Assembly: GCF_011046485.1 (NCBI RefSeq)
Contig: NZ_CP049256.1
Coordinates: forward strand, 620,001 to 684,000
Direction: 5' to 3'
Source: Microbacterium sp. 4R-513
GTDB lineage: Bacteria > Actinomycetota > Actinomycetes > Actinomycetales > Microbacteriaceae
DNA length: 64,000 nucleotides
The notes under the pieces were generated by a model that was not told the origin of the DNA, did not search any database, and saw only the letters and a list, made by a program, of their open reading frames with translations. The number at the start of each line of letters is the position of its first letter. Positions within the stretch are counted from its first letter, which is position 1. Shown piece after piece: positions 21,114 through 30,570 of this stretch. The translations under genes were made by a program, and so were the position numbers.

Positions 21114-22190
21114 ATGAGGATCCTTCTGGTCACCCCCTCGCTCGGCGCGGATCCGGCGGCCCGGGTATGGGCCGCCTGGCTCGCCGACCGCGGCCACGGC
21201 GTTTTCGTCGCTGCGGTCGATGCCGGAGGCGTCGAGCTCCCCGCACCGGTCGGACGCCTGACGCTCCCGGCCGGGCGGGCGGCCGACCGGGCGCTGGGCG
21301 CCGGGGTAGAGGCATCCAGGCCTGATGTGGTGCTGGCTCTCGGCGGCGAGGCGGGGGCACGGGCCGTGCAGGCCGCCGCCAGCATCCCGGTGGTCATCCG
21401 CGAGGATCGGCTCACCGGCGGCGACAGCCGGTCGATCCGGAACCGCGTGCGCCGCTCCCGGACGATCAAGGCGTACCGCGGCGCCGCGCGGGTCGCGGCC
21501 GTGTCGCACGCCGTCGCCGCCGAGCTCGTCAGCGCGTACGGGGTCGCCGGGTCCCGCGTGGTCGTCGTGCCGAACCCTGTCGCCCTGGCGGCGCCGGACC
21601 GGCCCGCGGCGGAGGCTCCTCCGCCGGCCGATACCGCAGCTGCCGCAGGCGACCCGCTGGCCCTCCTCGTCCCCGAGGCGGACCGCACCCATGCGGAGCT
21701 CGTGCTGGACGCCGCCGCGGCCCTGCGCGCACAGGGGGTCGACACGCGCGTCGTGACCTACGAGCGCCGGGACGGACGCGCTCCGGCCCTGGGTGCGCGC
21801 ACCTCCGCCGTCCCGTTCGAGGCCCGCCCGTGGTCCGACGCCTGGCTCGCCGAGGCACCGCCCGGAGCGGTCGTCGTGCTCCCTGCGTCGACCGCCGGCT
21901 TCGCCGATTCCCTCGTCTCGGCGGCGGCCTCCGGCATCCCGAGCGTCGCGGTCTCGCACGCCTTCGGCGTGGCCGACGCCGTCGTTCCCGGGCGAAGCGG
22001 TCAGCTCGCCTTCACGGCGACGCCTCACTCCCTCGCGCAGGCCGTGCTCGCCGCACGGGGGATGCCTCGCCCCCGTGCCGACGGCTGGACGGCCCGGTTC
22101 TCGCCCGACGAGAGCGGTCGCCTGCTCCTCGCGACGCTCCACCGCGCCGCCTCCCCTCACAGCCCGCAGAACGGAAGGAGCCGACGATGA
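21114..22190 (+). CDS. Glycosyltransferase family 4-like protein
   Basis: 358 residues, GT-B fold, beginning MRILLVTPSLGADPAARVW. The middle segment AAVSHAVAAELVSAYGV followed by VVVPNPVAL is typical of GT4 proteins. The C-terminal half lacks a clear EX7E motif: ASTAGFADSLVSAAASGIPSVAVSHA replaces the usual EGFG-E stretch, so activity may be altered. It overlaps the following pyruvyltransferase gene by 4 bases. GGAG lies upstream of ATG 21114. Confidence 0.72.
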   Translation: MRILLVTPSLGADPAARVWAAWLADRGHGVFVAAVDAGGVELPAPVGRLTLPAGRAADRALGAGVEASRPDVVLALGGEAGARAVQAAASIPVVIREDRLTGGDSRSIRNRVRRSRTIKAYRGAARVAAVSHAVAAELVSAYGVAGSRVVVVPNPVALAAPDRPAAEAPPPADTAAAAGDPLALLVPEADRTHAELVLDAAAALRAQGVDTRVVTYERRDGRAPALGARTSAVPFEARPWSDAWLAEAPPGAVVVLPASTAGFADSLVSAAASGIPSVAVSHAFGVADAVVPGRSGQLAFTATPHSLAQAVLAARGMPRPRADGWTARFSPDESGRLLLATLHRAASPHSPQNGRSRR

Positions 22191-23266
22191 GGATTCTCGC
22201 ATCGGCCGTCGGACAGTACGACAACGTCGGCGACACCGTGCTGCGGCGCGGCTTCCTCGATCACCTCCGGACGATCGCGCCCCTTCGCGTCTACATCGGC
22301 GACAAGACCGACGACTACGTGAGCGGCCTCGGGCTGCAGCCGGGCGACATCCCCGTTCGGGACTCGAGGGAGTGGCGCAGCGAGGTGTCGAAGGAGCTCC
22401 TCTCCGGCGGCTTCTACGCCTTCGACACCGGCGAGACCGAGGTCGAGCGGGCCTTCGCGAAGCGCTACCTCAAGCTCGCTCCGCTCCTTGCCGTCAACCG
22501 CCTGCGCGGCGGCACGGCGGTGCAGCTCGGCGTGGGGGTGCGGGCGTCGACGCCGTGGCGGCGCCCCATCGGCACGGTCCTCCGGATGTGCGACATGGTC
22601 TCGTGGCGAGACGAGAAGTCGCGCGACATGATGGGCTTCGGCGCCGTCACGCCCGACTGGGCCTTCGCGCTCGGCTCCCCCGACGACTTCCTCCGCGACC
22701 CCGACCACCCGCGGCCGCGTCTGGCGATCGCGTTCCGGCAGGGCCTCAGCCACATGGCGCGGGACAAGCCGAGCGACGAATGGGTTGCCACCGTGCGGCG
22801 GACGGCCGACCGCCTGGGGCTGGAGCCCATCGTCGTGGCGCAGATCGAACGCGACGGCCCCCTCGCGATCGAGCTCGCCGACCGACTCGGGTGCGAGGCG
22901 CTGCCGTGGCTCGACGACAACCACGCCCGGCAGGAGGAGCGGCTCCGCGCCGCCTACCGGGAGAGCGCGCTCGTCCTCAGCGACCGGCTGCACGCCGTCG
23001 TCATCGCGGCGACGGAGGGGGCGGTGCCGATCGCGCTTCAGACCGGCCCGATGGACAAGGTGACCCGCACCCTCGAGGGCGCGGGCATCCGTCGCACCAG
23101 CGTCCCGCGCGAGCTGCCCGACGAGGCGGCGGTCCAGGTCACCCTCGACGACGCGCTCGCGCGCCGCCCCGAGATCATGGAGGCCGTCGTCGCGGCGCGC
23201 ACCGAGCTCGGCCGGGTCACCGACCAGCTGCGCGCCAAGGTGCGCGCGAAGGGGAAGATCGCATGA
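22187..23266 (+). CDS. Polysaccharide pyruvyltransferase-family protein
   Basis: 359 residues of the WcaK/CsaB-type family, which adds pyruvate ketals from phosphoenolpyruvate to sugars. Visible landmarks are the N-terminal GQYDNVGDTVLRRG and the SDRLHAVVIAATEG segment with the conserved Arg-Leu-His. It is a paralogue of the product at 29443 (the QEERLR...SDRLH region aligns closely) and more distantly of that at 36550. An excellent GGAAGGAG site precedes ATG 22187, which overlaps the previous stop. Confidence 0.83.
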   Translation: MRILASAVGQYDNVGDTVLRRGFLDHLRTIAPLRVYIGDKTDDYVSGLGLQPGDIPVRDSREWRSEVSKELLSGGFYAFDTGETEVERAFAKRYLKLAPLLAVNRLRGGTAVQLGVGVRASTPWRRPIGTVLRMCDMVSWRDEKSRDMMGFGAVTPDWAFALGSPDDFLRDPDHPRPRLAIAFRQGLSHMARDKPSDEWVATVRRTADRLGLEPIVVAQIERDGPLAIELADRLGCEALPWLDDNHARQEERLRAAYRESALVLSDRLHAVVIAATEGAVPIALQTGPMDKVTRTLEGAGIRRTSVPRELPDEAAVQVTLDDALARRPEIMEAVVAARTELGRVTDQLRAKVRAKGKIA

Positions 23267-24237
23267 CCGCCGAGAACCCGACCGTCAGCGTCATCGTCCC
23301 CGCGTACCGGGCGGCCGCCTATCTGCGCGCGGGGATTCCTCGGCTCGAGGAGCAGGACTTCCGGGACTTCGAGGTCGTGATCGTCGAGGACGGCTCCGGC
23401 GACGACACGGCCGAGGCCGCGCGGGAGCTCGCCGAGCGCCTGCCCCGCGTGCAGGCCGTCGTGCTCGAGGAGAACGGCGGTGTCGCCCGGGCACGCCAGC
23501 GTGCGGTCGCCGAGAGCCGCGGCGAATACCTCTGGTTCATCGATGCCGACGACGGCTGGCCGGCGTCGGCGCTGACGACGCTCGTCGAAGCCGCTCGGCG
23601 CTCCGAGGCCGATGTCGTCGTGGCGAGCGCGCTGTTCGTCTACCAGGGCGGTGCGACGCGCCCGCTCCCCTCACCGGAGAGCGCGCCCGTCGAGGGGCGT
23701 GAGGCCTTCCGCATGCTCCTACGAGGCGAGATCACGGGCCACCTGTGGAACAAGCTCTTCCGCCGGGACGTGATGGCGCAGGCGAGCTTCGCGCCCGCCC
23801 GCGTGCAGTCGGACCTCGTCATGGTCGCCGACGCGCTCGCCCACGCCGGCCGCGTCTCCTTCACTCCGCAGACGGTGTACGAGTACCGGCTGCGGGCGGG
23901 GTCGATCATCACCTCTACCTCGAAGCGCGCCGAGTCGCTCGCGATCATCGACGACGCCGTGGCTGCCGACGCCCACCGCCTGGGCCTGGACGACAGCGAC
24001 GACTACCGGTACTTCCGCGCCCGCTACATCCAGCTGTCGGGCATCAAGGACGCGTTGTTCGCGTCGTATGACGATACGGAGCGGCGTCGGCACCTCCGCC
24101 ATCGCAGAAGGTCGCTGTCGATCGGCGACGTCGTGCTCTTCGCGCGCCGACGCGACGCTCGCCGATTCGCCCTCGCCGCGACCGCGAAGGCGTCGCTCGC
24201 CGCCCATCGGGCCCTGCTCCGGGCAGCCGATCGATGA
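23263..24237 (+). CDS. Family 2 glycosyltransferase
   Basis: 324 residues, GT-A fold. It begins with the canonical VSVIVPAYRAAAYL, has EDGSGDDT and the metal-binding FIDADDGW (DxD) motif, and a basic C-terminal tail. It adds one sugar of the repeat unit at the cytoplasmic face. The ATG at 23263 overlaps the preceding stop by 4 bases, so the set 21114-24237 is a tightly coupled operon. Confidence 0.9.
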   Translation: MTAENPTVSVIVPAYRAAAYLRAGIPRLEEQDFRDFEVVIVEDGSGDDTAEAARELAERLPRVQAVVLEENGGVARARQRAVAESRGEYLWFIDADDGWPASALTTLVEAARRSEADVVVASALFVYQGGATRPLPSPESAPVEGREAFRMLLRGEITGHLWNKLFRRDVMAQASFAPARVQSDLVMVADALAHAGRVSFTPQTVYEYRLRAGSIITSTSKRAESLAIIDDAVAADAHRLGLDDSDDYRYFRARYIQLSGIKDALFASYDDTERRRHLRHRRRSLSIGDVVLFARRRDARRFALAATAKASLAAHRALLRAADR

Positions 24238-24312
24238 CCCGCCGGGTCGTCGAGGCACGTGGCGATCGCATGTTCGTCGCGCAACGGGGGGACGCGGCAT
24301 CCCCTCGACCTC

Positions 24313-24318
24313 TATGCT
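24313..24318 (+). promoter_or_regulatory. -10 element before the glycosyltransferase at 24382
   Basis: TATGCT in the 144-base gap, about 64 bases upstream of the start codon; a transcript would begin near 24325. No convincing -35 was found. Confidence 0.4.
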
Positions 24319-24381
24319 CGGAATCGGACCCGACCACCGAGCACCACCGTTCATGAAACGCAACGCCCAGGAGGTCGGTCC

Positions 24382-25512
24382 ATGCTCCCCCGAACCGGGA
24401 CCCGCATCGCATTCGTCGTGAGCTCCCTGCACGGCGGCGGAGCGGAGGCCGTCGGCATCGCCTGGATGAACTGGTTCGCGGAGGCGGGCTACGACGTCAG
24501 CGCCGTCATGGTGTCGGACAAGCCCGAGTCCGATCTGGTCGACCCGCGCATCACGGTGCACCGCGATGCGGCGACGGGCAATCACGCGGCGAAGGTCCGC
24601 GCCGTGCGCCGCCTCGTCCGGACGCACCGCTACGACGCCCTCGTCGCACTGCAGACCTATCCGAACCTGCTGGCGATCGCGGCGGCGGGCCGTAGGGCGA
24701 GGGCGACCGCCCGCACGGGCCCCCGGTCGTCCCGCCCCGCCGTCGTCGTGACCGAGCACAACCTCATCAGCCTGGGGCTGCCGGGCTCGTCGATGTCGCA
24801 CCGCGCAAAGATCTGGCTCGCGAAGCGCTGGTACCGGCGCGCCGACGTCGTGACCTCCGCGTCGCACCCGGTCGGCGCCGAGATGGCCGCCGCCTTCGGC
24901 GTCCCGTCGTCCCGGAGCCTCGTCGTGCCGAACCCCGCGATGGCCAAGGTCGGGCACCGCACACCGGTCCGGCGCACTCCCGGCACGGACCGGGGCATCC
25001 AGCTCGTCCTGGCCTGCCGGCTCGTTCCGCAGAAGAGTCCCCACCTCGCCCTCGCCACGGCCCAGGCGCTCGAACGGCGCGGCATCCCGACCGAGGTCGT
25101 CTCGTTCGGCGGTGGCCCGCTGCAGGGCGACCTCGAGAAGCTCGCCGACGAGCTCGGCGTGCGCTTCACCCCTCACGGGTGGGTCGAGGACTGGTTCGAC
25201 CACTTCGACGACAACTCCGTCGTCATCCTGCCCTCGCACCGCGAGGGGCTCGGGAACGTCCTCATCGAGGCCGCGGCGCGCGGCGTGCCGGCGGTCGCGG
25301 TGTCGACGGCTCTCGGGGTGGCGGACGCCGTCATCCCCGGGGTCACGGGCGAGCTCGCCCTCGACGACGACCCCGAATCGATCGCCGACGCCGTGGAGCG
25401 GGCCGCGCACCTCAGGATCGAGGGGATCGACGCATGGCTGGACAGGTTCACGGCGGAGGTCAGCGGATCACTCCTCGAAGAAGCGGTGAGGTACGCCCAT
25501 GCGCGCACATGA
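24382..25512 (+). CDS. Family 4 glycosyltransferase
   Basis: 376 residues, GT-B fold. The N-terminal SSLHGGGAEAV glycine-rich motif, VVPNPAMAK, LACRLVPQKSPHLALAT and the EX7E segment HREGLGNVLIEAAARG are all present, so it should be active. The donor is unknown. GGAGGT seven bases upstream supports ATG 24382. It overlaps the GH5 gene by 14 bases. Confidence 0.9.
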   Translation: MLPRTGTRIAFVVSSLHGGGAEAVGIAWMNWFAEAGYDVSAVMVSDKPESDLVDPRITVHRDAATGNHAAKVRAVRRLVRTHRYDALVALQTYPNLLAIAAAGRRARATARTGPRSSRPAVVVTEHNLISLGLPGSSMSHRAKIWLAKRWYRRADVVTSASHPVGAEMAAAFGVPSSRSLVVPNPAMAKVGHRTPVRRTPGTDRGIQLVLACRLVPQKSPHLALATAQALERRGIPTEVVSFGGGPLQGDLEKLADELGVRFTPHGWVEDWFDHFDDNSVVILPSHREGLGNVLIEAAARGVPAVAVSTALGVADAVIPGVTGELALDDDPESIADAVERAAHLRIEGIDAWLDRFTAEVSGSLLEEAVRYAHART

Positions 25513-26813
25513 CGAACAGCGATCGCCCCGGCACGCGGCCGTGAACAGGACCACGACCCGTCCAGGACACCGGGCAGCCGCTCTCGCGACGCTGGCAGCC
25601 GGGTGCGCCGCTCTGCTCGTGGCCTGCGCGTGGTGGGCGGGGATCACGACGAGCCCGCCTTCGGCGCTCGGCAAGGACCGGGCCGGCGTCGTGCCGGCCG
25701 CCGTCAGCGACCCTTCCGGCGGCAACTTCGTCGGCACGAGGACGACGAACACGGCACTCCGGTTCGGCGACGGCAGCTACCTCAACGACCTCAAGTACCT
25801 GCGCGGCGTCAACATCTACAGCCTGATCTTCGCCGGCAAGCAGTCCGACCTCTCGGTGCTCGGCGAGCCGCAGGCGTCGTACACCTACCTCGCCTCCCGC
25901 GGGGTGAAGATCGTGCGCCTCGCCGTGCCGTGGCAGCGCCTCCAGGAGATCCCCGAGGGCGGCGACGCCCTCGCCGGGCTCGCGCAGCCGATCAGTCAGG
26001 CCTACCTCGAGGTCGTCGCCGAGCAGGTGCGGCGTGCGTCGGCCGCCGGCATCCGCACCGTCATCGACCTGCACAACGGCTGCACGTACCCCTGGGGCGC
26101 AGGCGACTACGTCTCGGGGAGCCTCCGCTGCGGCTCGGGAATCACGCAGACCCACGTCCGCACGCTCTGGCGTGCGATCGCGACCAAGTTCAAGTACGAC
26201 GAGCGTGTCGCCGGGTTCGACATCTTCAACGAGCCGCGCTGGTCCGTCGGCGTGGACGCCTACAAGCTCTACGCCCAGGTGGCCGTCGACGCGATCCGCT
26301 CGACGGGCGACACGCACACGATCTGGGTCGAGGGGATGCTGAGCGAGGAGCGCGGCCGTATCGCGACGATCGCCCCGGAGGGACCCTGGATCGTCGACCG
26401 GCTCGGCAAGATCATGTATTCGGAGCACTTCTACGACAACGAGAACGGCGACGTGTACGACTCGAGCGTCGACCACTCGAAGGTGCTCTCGCAGCTCAAG
26501 GCGTTCGGCGACTGGTGCCGCAAGTGGGGTGTGCGCTGCTCGGTCGGCGAGGTGGGCTGGCCGTCGGGTGGGACGGACGGCGCACAGTCGCTGACGTCGG
26601 CGACCCAGTGGAACGCGCTCTTCGAGAAGTTCTACGACCTCGCCGACTACTACGCCATGGACGTCACCTATTTCGCCGCCAGCTCGTCGACGAAGACCGG
26701 AACGCTCCTCGCCTATGTCAGCACGGCGCCGGGCATCCCCCTCGAAGAGAGGCATCGACAAGGCGCTCTCGCAGAGCAAGATCATCGAGGCGCATCGCTC
26801 GGTCCCGCAGTAG
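25499..26813 (+). CDS. Secreted glycoside hydrolase family 5 enzyme, C-terminal frameshift
   Basis: Exported endoglycanase-like enzyme, probably trimming or releasing the polysaccharide. A hydrophobic segment at about 26-49 is a signal peptide or membrane anchor. The TIM barrel has FNEP with the acid/base Glu245 and GEVGWPSG with nucleophile Glu351. As written, the frame leaves the family sequence at a run of five C (26737-26741) and reads on through a terminator to 26884. Removing one C gives a natural end, ...SKIIEAHRSVPQ, with a stop at 26811-26813 and a 437-residue product. ATG 25499 overlaps the upstream gene; GTG 25544 is an alternative start. Confidence 0.8.
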
Positions 26814-26822
26814 CCCGGCTGA

Positions 26823-26860
26823 GGAGAAGCCCCGGCGTCCGCGGACGCCGGGGCTTCTCC
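26823..26860. terminator. Bidirectional terminator, perfect 38-base palindrome
   Basis: Two 19-base arms meet with no spacer between the GH5 gene (plus) and the Tat-exported hydrolase gene (minus). The structure can end transcription from both sides. It lies directly after the corrected GH5 stop, which supports the frameshift reading of that gene. Confidence 0.85.
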
Positions 26861-26867
26861 GTGCGGA

Positions 26868-28103
26868 TCAGTTGGCGACGGTGAGCGTGATCGGCGCGCT
26901 GACACCGATGTTGCCCGCGGCATCCGTCGCCCGTGCCGTGATGCTGTACGTGCCGTTGGGCGTGCGCGAGGACTTCGTCCAGATCGTCGAGCTCCATTCG
27001 GTCGCCGATGTCTGCACGAGGTCCAGCATCTTGGTGCTCCCGGCATAGATCGCCACCCCCGTGACGGCGACGTCGTCGGTCGCGGTGACCTTGATCGTCG
27101 TGTACCCCTTCACGGTGGAGCCGTTCGCGGGAGCCGTGATGGTCGCCTTCGGCGCGACGGAGTCGCCCGAGGGCGGCGGAATCGCAGGGGACCAGCGGTC
27201 GATCATGTCGACGAAGTCCGGGGTCGCGAAGCCCGGGGTCGCGTGGCCGTTGGAGTGCGCGCGAAGCGTGGCGTCCGCCGCAACCGGCTGCGCGAGCGCG
27301 AGCAGTGCGAGCCCGTGCTCGTCGGGCGGCACAACCGTGTCGGTGTAGCTCGGCTGGGAGACGACGATGCGCATCTTGCTGCTGGTCCACGCGGACTGCG
27401 GGTGCCGGGCGGGGTTCGCGGCGTCGATCGCAGCGGGGTCGTCGCCGAACGCCGCGACGACCGAGTCCTTGCCCGATCCGCCGCCGTCGTAGAAGGCCCG
27501 GAGGTCGTAGGCGGAGTTGACGTTGTACATCCCGTCGATCGCCGGGATGAGACGTGCCGCGTAGGTCTCGGTCGCGAGCGCGCCGCCCCCTGACGTCGAG
27601 CGCAGGACGTTGCTCCGGATGTTGAAGAGCCCCGCCATGTACGAGTACCCGGCGAGCTGGAGGGCCACCGCGATCGGATGCGAGTACAGCGTGCCGCCGG
27701 CGGTCTGGCAGATCGCGATGCCGCCGCGGTCGACGACCGCTGCGGCGGACTGCTTGAACCCGCCGTCGAGCGCGTTGTGGTCGCTTCCCGAGCCGTGATA
27801 GAACCACACCACCTGGACGGGGTCGGCAGAGTATGGCTTGCGCGACTGGGGCACATGGATGCGGGCGACGTCGCCGTTGATCCGGACGCAGATGTTGTCG
27901 AAGACCGTCCCGGCCGCCGTCAGCTGATTGCCCTTGCGGAAGTACTCCCCCGGAAGCGTCGGCGTGGGCGCCGCGAACGCGGGCGCCGCGAACACCGGCG
28001 CGAGCACGGCTCCCCCGATTCCGCCGGCGGCGAGCGCGATGAAGCCCCGCCGCGAGAGACCCCGCCCCTCTGTGCCCGGATCGCTGTTCCTCTGGTCGTT
28101 CAC
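26868..28103 (-). CDS. Tat-exported alpha/beta-hydrolase-like protein with Ig-like domain
   Basis: 411 residues. A twin-arginine signal (SRRGF, Arg18-Arg19) and hydrophobic stretch export it through Tat. Residues about 50-310 look like an alpha/beta hydrolase: HGSGSD near 103 could be the oxyanion region and STSGGG with Ser171 the nucleophile elbow, which is a loose match. Residues about 320-411 form a bacterial Ig-like domain (ITAPANGSTVKG to the end). It may act on cell-surface polysaccharide. It is divergent from the glycosyltransferase gene at 28407. Confidence 0.68.
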   Translation of the reverse strand: MNDQRNSDPGTEGRGLSRRGFIALAAGGIGGAVLAPVFAAPAFAAPTPTLPGEYFRKGNQLTAAGTVFDNICVRINGDVARIHVPQSRKPYSADPVQVVWFYHGSGSDHNALDGGFKQSAAAVVDRGGIAICQTAGGTLYSHPIAVALQLAGYSYMAGLFNIRSNVLRSTSGGGALATETYAARLIPAIDGMYNVNSAYDLRAFYDGGGSGKDSVVAAFGDDPAAIDAANPARHPQSAWTSSKMRIVVSQPSYTDTVVPPDEHGLALLALAQPVAADATLRAHSNGHATPGFATPDFVDMIDRWSPAIPPPSGDSVAPKATITAPANGSTVKGYTTIKVTATDDVAVTGVAIYAGSTKMLDLVQTSATEWSSTIWTKSSRTPNGTYSITARATDAAGNIGVSAPITLTVAN

Positions 28104-28406
28104 ATGCGCCTCATCCCCATGATGCGATCGTCGACCGATCGCGGTGTCTCAGCCCCCGCGGTGCTCGTTCAACGCGAAAGACACGGATCGGTCACGCTCC
28201 GCTCCTCCATCCTCCGCACCCGGACATCACGTCGTGTGAACGCGGGATGAAGAGTCGTTACGGGCGAGTAAAGGGTTCGCGATAAGCCCTCGACCGCGCC
28301 GTGCAGCGGGCTAGCCTCGCACCACGGGCACTCGCCAAGGACGTGTCGATGCCAGACACCCGGCGCGAGATGTTCCCTCTTCGCGCCCGACGCGAGGAGA
28401 CGCAGC
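28104..28406. promoter_or_regulatory. Divergent intergenic region with TTAC-N6-GTAA site
   Basis: 303 bases between the Tat-exported hydrolase (minus) and the PssD/PssE-like gene (plus). It holds the inverted repeat TTAC-GGGCGA-GTAA at 28258-28271, a GATAAG box at 28281-28286 placed 17 bases after TTACGG, and a TAGCCT -10-like box at 28312-28317. GAGGAGA lies before the start at 28407. No gene was recognised. Confidence 0.45.
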
Positions 28407-29403
28407 ATGGCATCGGGCAATCCTTCCGCCGCGCTCATCGAGCCGATCGCCCCCGCAGGAGCCAAGGCGCTCCTTGTGTGCTCGACCGGCGGCCACCTGT
28501 CGGAGCTCGTGCGGCTCGAGGCCCGCATGGGCATCAACCCCGACAGTCTGTGGGTGACCTTCGACACTCCGCAGAGCAGGCAGATGCTCGAGGGGCGGCG
28601 TGTGCACTTCCTCCCCTACATCGGCCCCCCGCGACCTCAAGGGAACCCTCTCCGCGGCGCCCGCCATCCGCCGTCTCCTCAAGGCCGAGCGCTTCGACGC
28701 GGCTGTGAGCACGGGCGCCGCGATCGCGGCATCCGCTCTTCCCATCGCCGCATGGTCGGGCGTGCCCGCCACCTACGTCGAGAGCGTGTGCCGACTTCGC
28801 GGGCCATCGGCGACGGGCCGGATCCTGCAGCGGATGCCGGGGGTCTCCCTCCGAACTCCGCACCCGGTGTGGGCGGGCGGGCGGTGGACGGCGTGCGAGA
28901 GCATCCTGTCCGACTTCCGCAGCGCCGAGATCGCGTACCCCGAGCGGCCTGCGAAGCTCTTCGTGACGCTCGGCACGATCCAGGGCTACCGCTTCGACTC
29001 GATCGTCGACGCCCTGCTCGCCAGCGGCTACGCCAACGACGACACGGTCTGGCAGCTCGGCGACACGACCCGCACCGACGCGCTGCCGGGCGAGGTGTTC
29101 TCGTACCTCTCGCCGTCGGAATTCAGCGCCGCAGCCCGCGAGGCGGACGTCGTCGTGACCCACGCCGGGGTCGGGACGCTCCTCGAGCTGCTGAGCATGG
29201 GGGCCTATCCCGTGCTGGCCGTCCGGCGCGCTTCGCGCAAGGAGCACGTGGACGACCACCAGACCGAGATCGCCGACCTCGTGAACGCGAACGACATCGG
29301 CATCGCCGTGGAGGGTCCGCAGCTCACCGCGCAGGTCATCGAGCACGCGGCATCGCGCCGGATCATCGACGGATTCCGCACCGAGGTGACGGCGCAGCAG
29401 TGA
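28407..29403 (+). pseudogene. PssD-PssE (Alg14-Alg13-like) fused glycosyltransferase, frameshifted
   Basis: The gene joins an Alg14/PssD-like half (CSTGGHLSELVRLE at the start) and an Alg13/PssE-like half (FVTLGTIQGYRFD, then THAGVGTLLELLSMG, the UDP-sugar-binding part). In most bacteria these are two proteins. The reading frame breaks at a run of six C (28625-28630). Deleting one C joins the frames into a 331-residue protein ending at 29403; without this the first frame turns into Arg-rich nonsense after about residue 75. Either the base is a sequencing error or the gene is dead. Confidence 0.75.
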
Positions 29404-29442
29404 CGGCGGCCGCGACAGCGGCGGCCTGACGACGGGAGTCGA

Positions 29443-30570
29443 GTGGAACAGCAACGAGAGATCTTCGCCGTCGGGCGCGGACAGTACGAGAACATCGGCG
29501 ACATCATCCTGCGGCGGCCGCTCCTGGACTGGGCGCGGGAGGCCGGGCGCCTCCACGTCTATGTGGGCGAGTCGCCGGACGGCTACGACGAGGGCCTCGG
29601 CCTGCGACCCGAGGACCGGGTCTACCGCTCGTTCGCGCAGTGGTACGCGGCCCTCGTGAAGGCCGCCGTCGCGGGCAATGCGCACTCGATCTACAAGCCC
29701 GGCGAGGTGCAGCTCACCGTCGTGGGCATGAAGGAGCACGTCGCGATGCTCCCGGCCGCCACGCTCGTCCGGCTGCGCGGCGGCAAGGTGGCCCGGATCG
29801 GGGTCGGCTCGCGCAACTTCGCGCCGCTCCCCCGGGCGATCATGTGGCCCTCCAACGCCCTGTCGAGCTACACGCGGTGGCGCGACGACCGCACGGCGGC
29901 GTATCTCGGCTTCGGCCCGGCGATGCCCGACCTGGGCTTCTCCGACGGCATGGGCGAGGCGGAGCTCGAGGCATCCATCGGCCCCGACGCCCCGGTCCGG
30001 GACCTGCTCGTCCCTGTCGCTGCGCGACGACACGGAGGTCGCACCGCGCCCCTACCCCGACCACGCCTGGTTCGAGGGGATGAAGGATGCCGCGGAGCAG
30101 CTGGGTCTCACGCTCTGCGTCGTCACGCAGGTCTCGGTCGACGAGGAGCGGTCGCGCCGGCTCGCCGCCGATCTCGACGCCGAGCTCGTGGGGTGGGACC
30201 GCCTCGGCGACCACGCCGCGCAGGAGGAGCGCCTGCGGGGGTGTACCGGCGGACGGCCGTCGCGGCCAGCGACCGCCTGCACGTCATCATCGGCGCATTC
30301 ACCGAGGGCGCGGCCCCCGTGGGGCTGCAGCTCGACGACTCCGACAAGATCGCCCGCCACTTCTCGACGATCGGCATCGAGGGGGTGGCGGTCAACACGA
30401 CGGGCTTGACGAGTGCGCAGATCTCCGACCGCGTCCTCGCGATCGCGGGCCGCCGAGCCGAGCAGATCGAGCAGCTGCTGATCGCCCGCGAGCGGCTGAG
30501 CGAGGTCAGGTCCGACCTGCAGCGGCTCCTCGGGCCCGTCCGCGCCGAGGCGACGGCGGGCGTCTCGTGA
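29443..30570 (+). CDS. Polysaccharide pyruvyltransferase-family protein with two compensating frameshifts
   Basis: 375 residues, paralogue of the protein at 22187. The start (VGRGQYENIGDIILRR) and end (AASDRLHVIIGAFTEG onward) match it, but the middle, about residues 191-266, is in the wrong frame. One base too many in the CCC run at 30012-30014 and one too few in the G run at 30237-30241 swap the frame; in the alternative frame the paralogous sequence (QEERLR region) is intact. The total length is unchanged. GTG 29443 has GGGAG upstream. Confidence 0.75.
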   Translation: MEQQREIFAVGRGQYENIGDIILRRPLLDWAREAGRLHVYVGESPDGYDEGLGLRPEDRVYRSFAQWYAALVKAAVAGNAHSIYKPGEVQLTVVGMKEHVAMLPAATLVRLRGGKVARIGVGSRNFAPLPRAIMWPSNALSSYTRWRDDRTAAYLGFGPAMPDLGFSDGMGEAELEASIGPDAPVRDLLVPVAARRHGGRTAPLPRPRLVRGDEGCRGAAGSHALRRHAGLGRRGAVAPARRRSRRRARGVGPPRRPRRAGGAPAGVYRRTAVAASDRLHVIIGAFTEGAAPVGLQLDDSDKIARHFSTIGIEGVAVNTTGLTSAQISDRVLAIAGRRAEQIEQLLIARERLSEVRSDLQRLLGPVRAEATAGVS

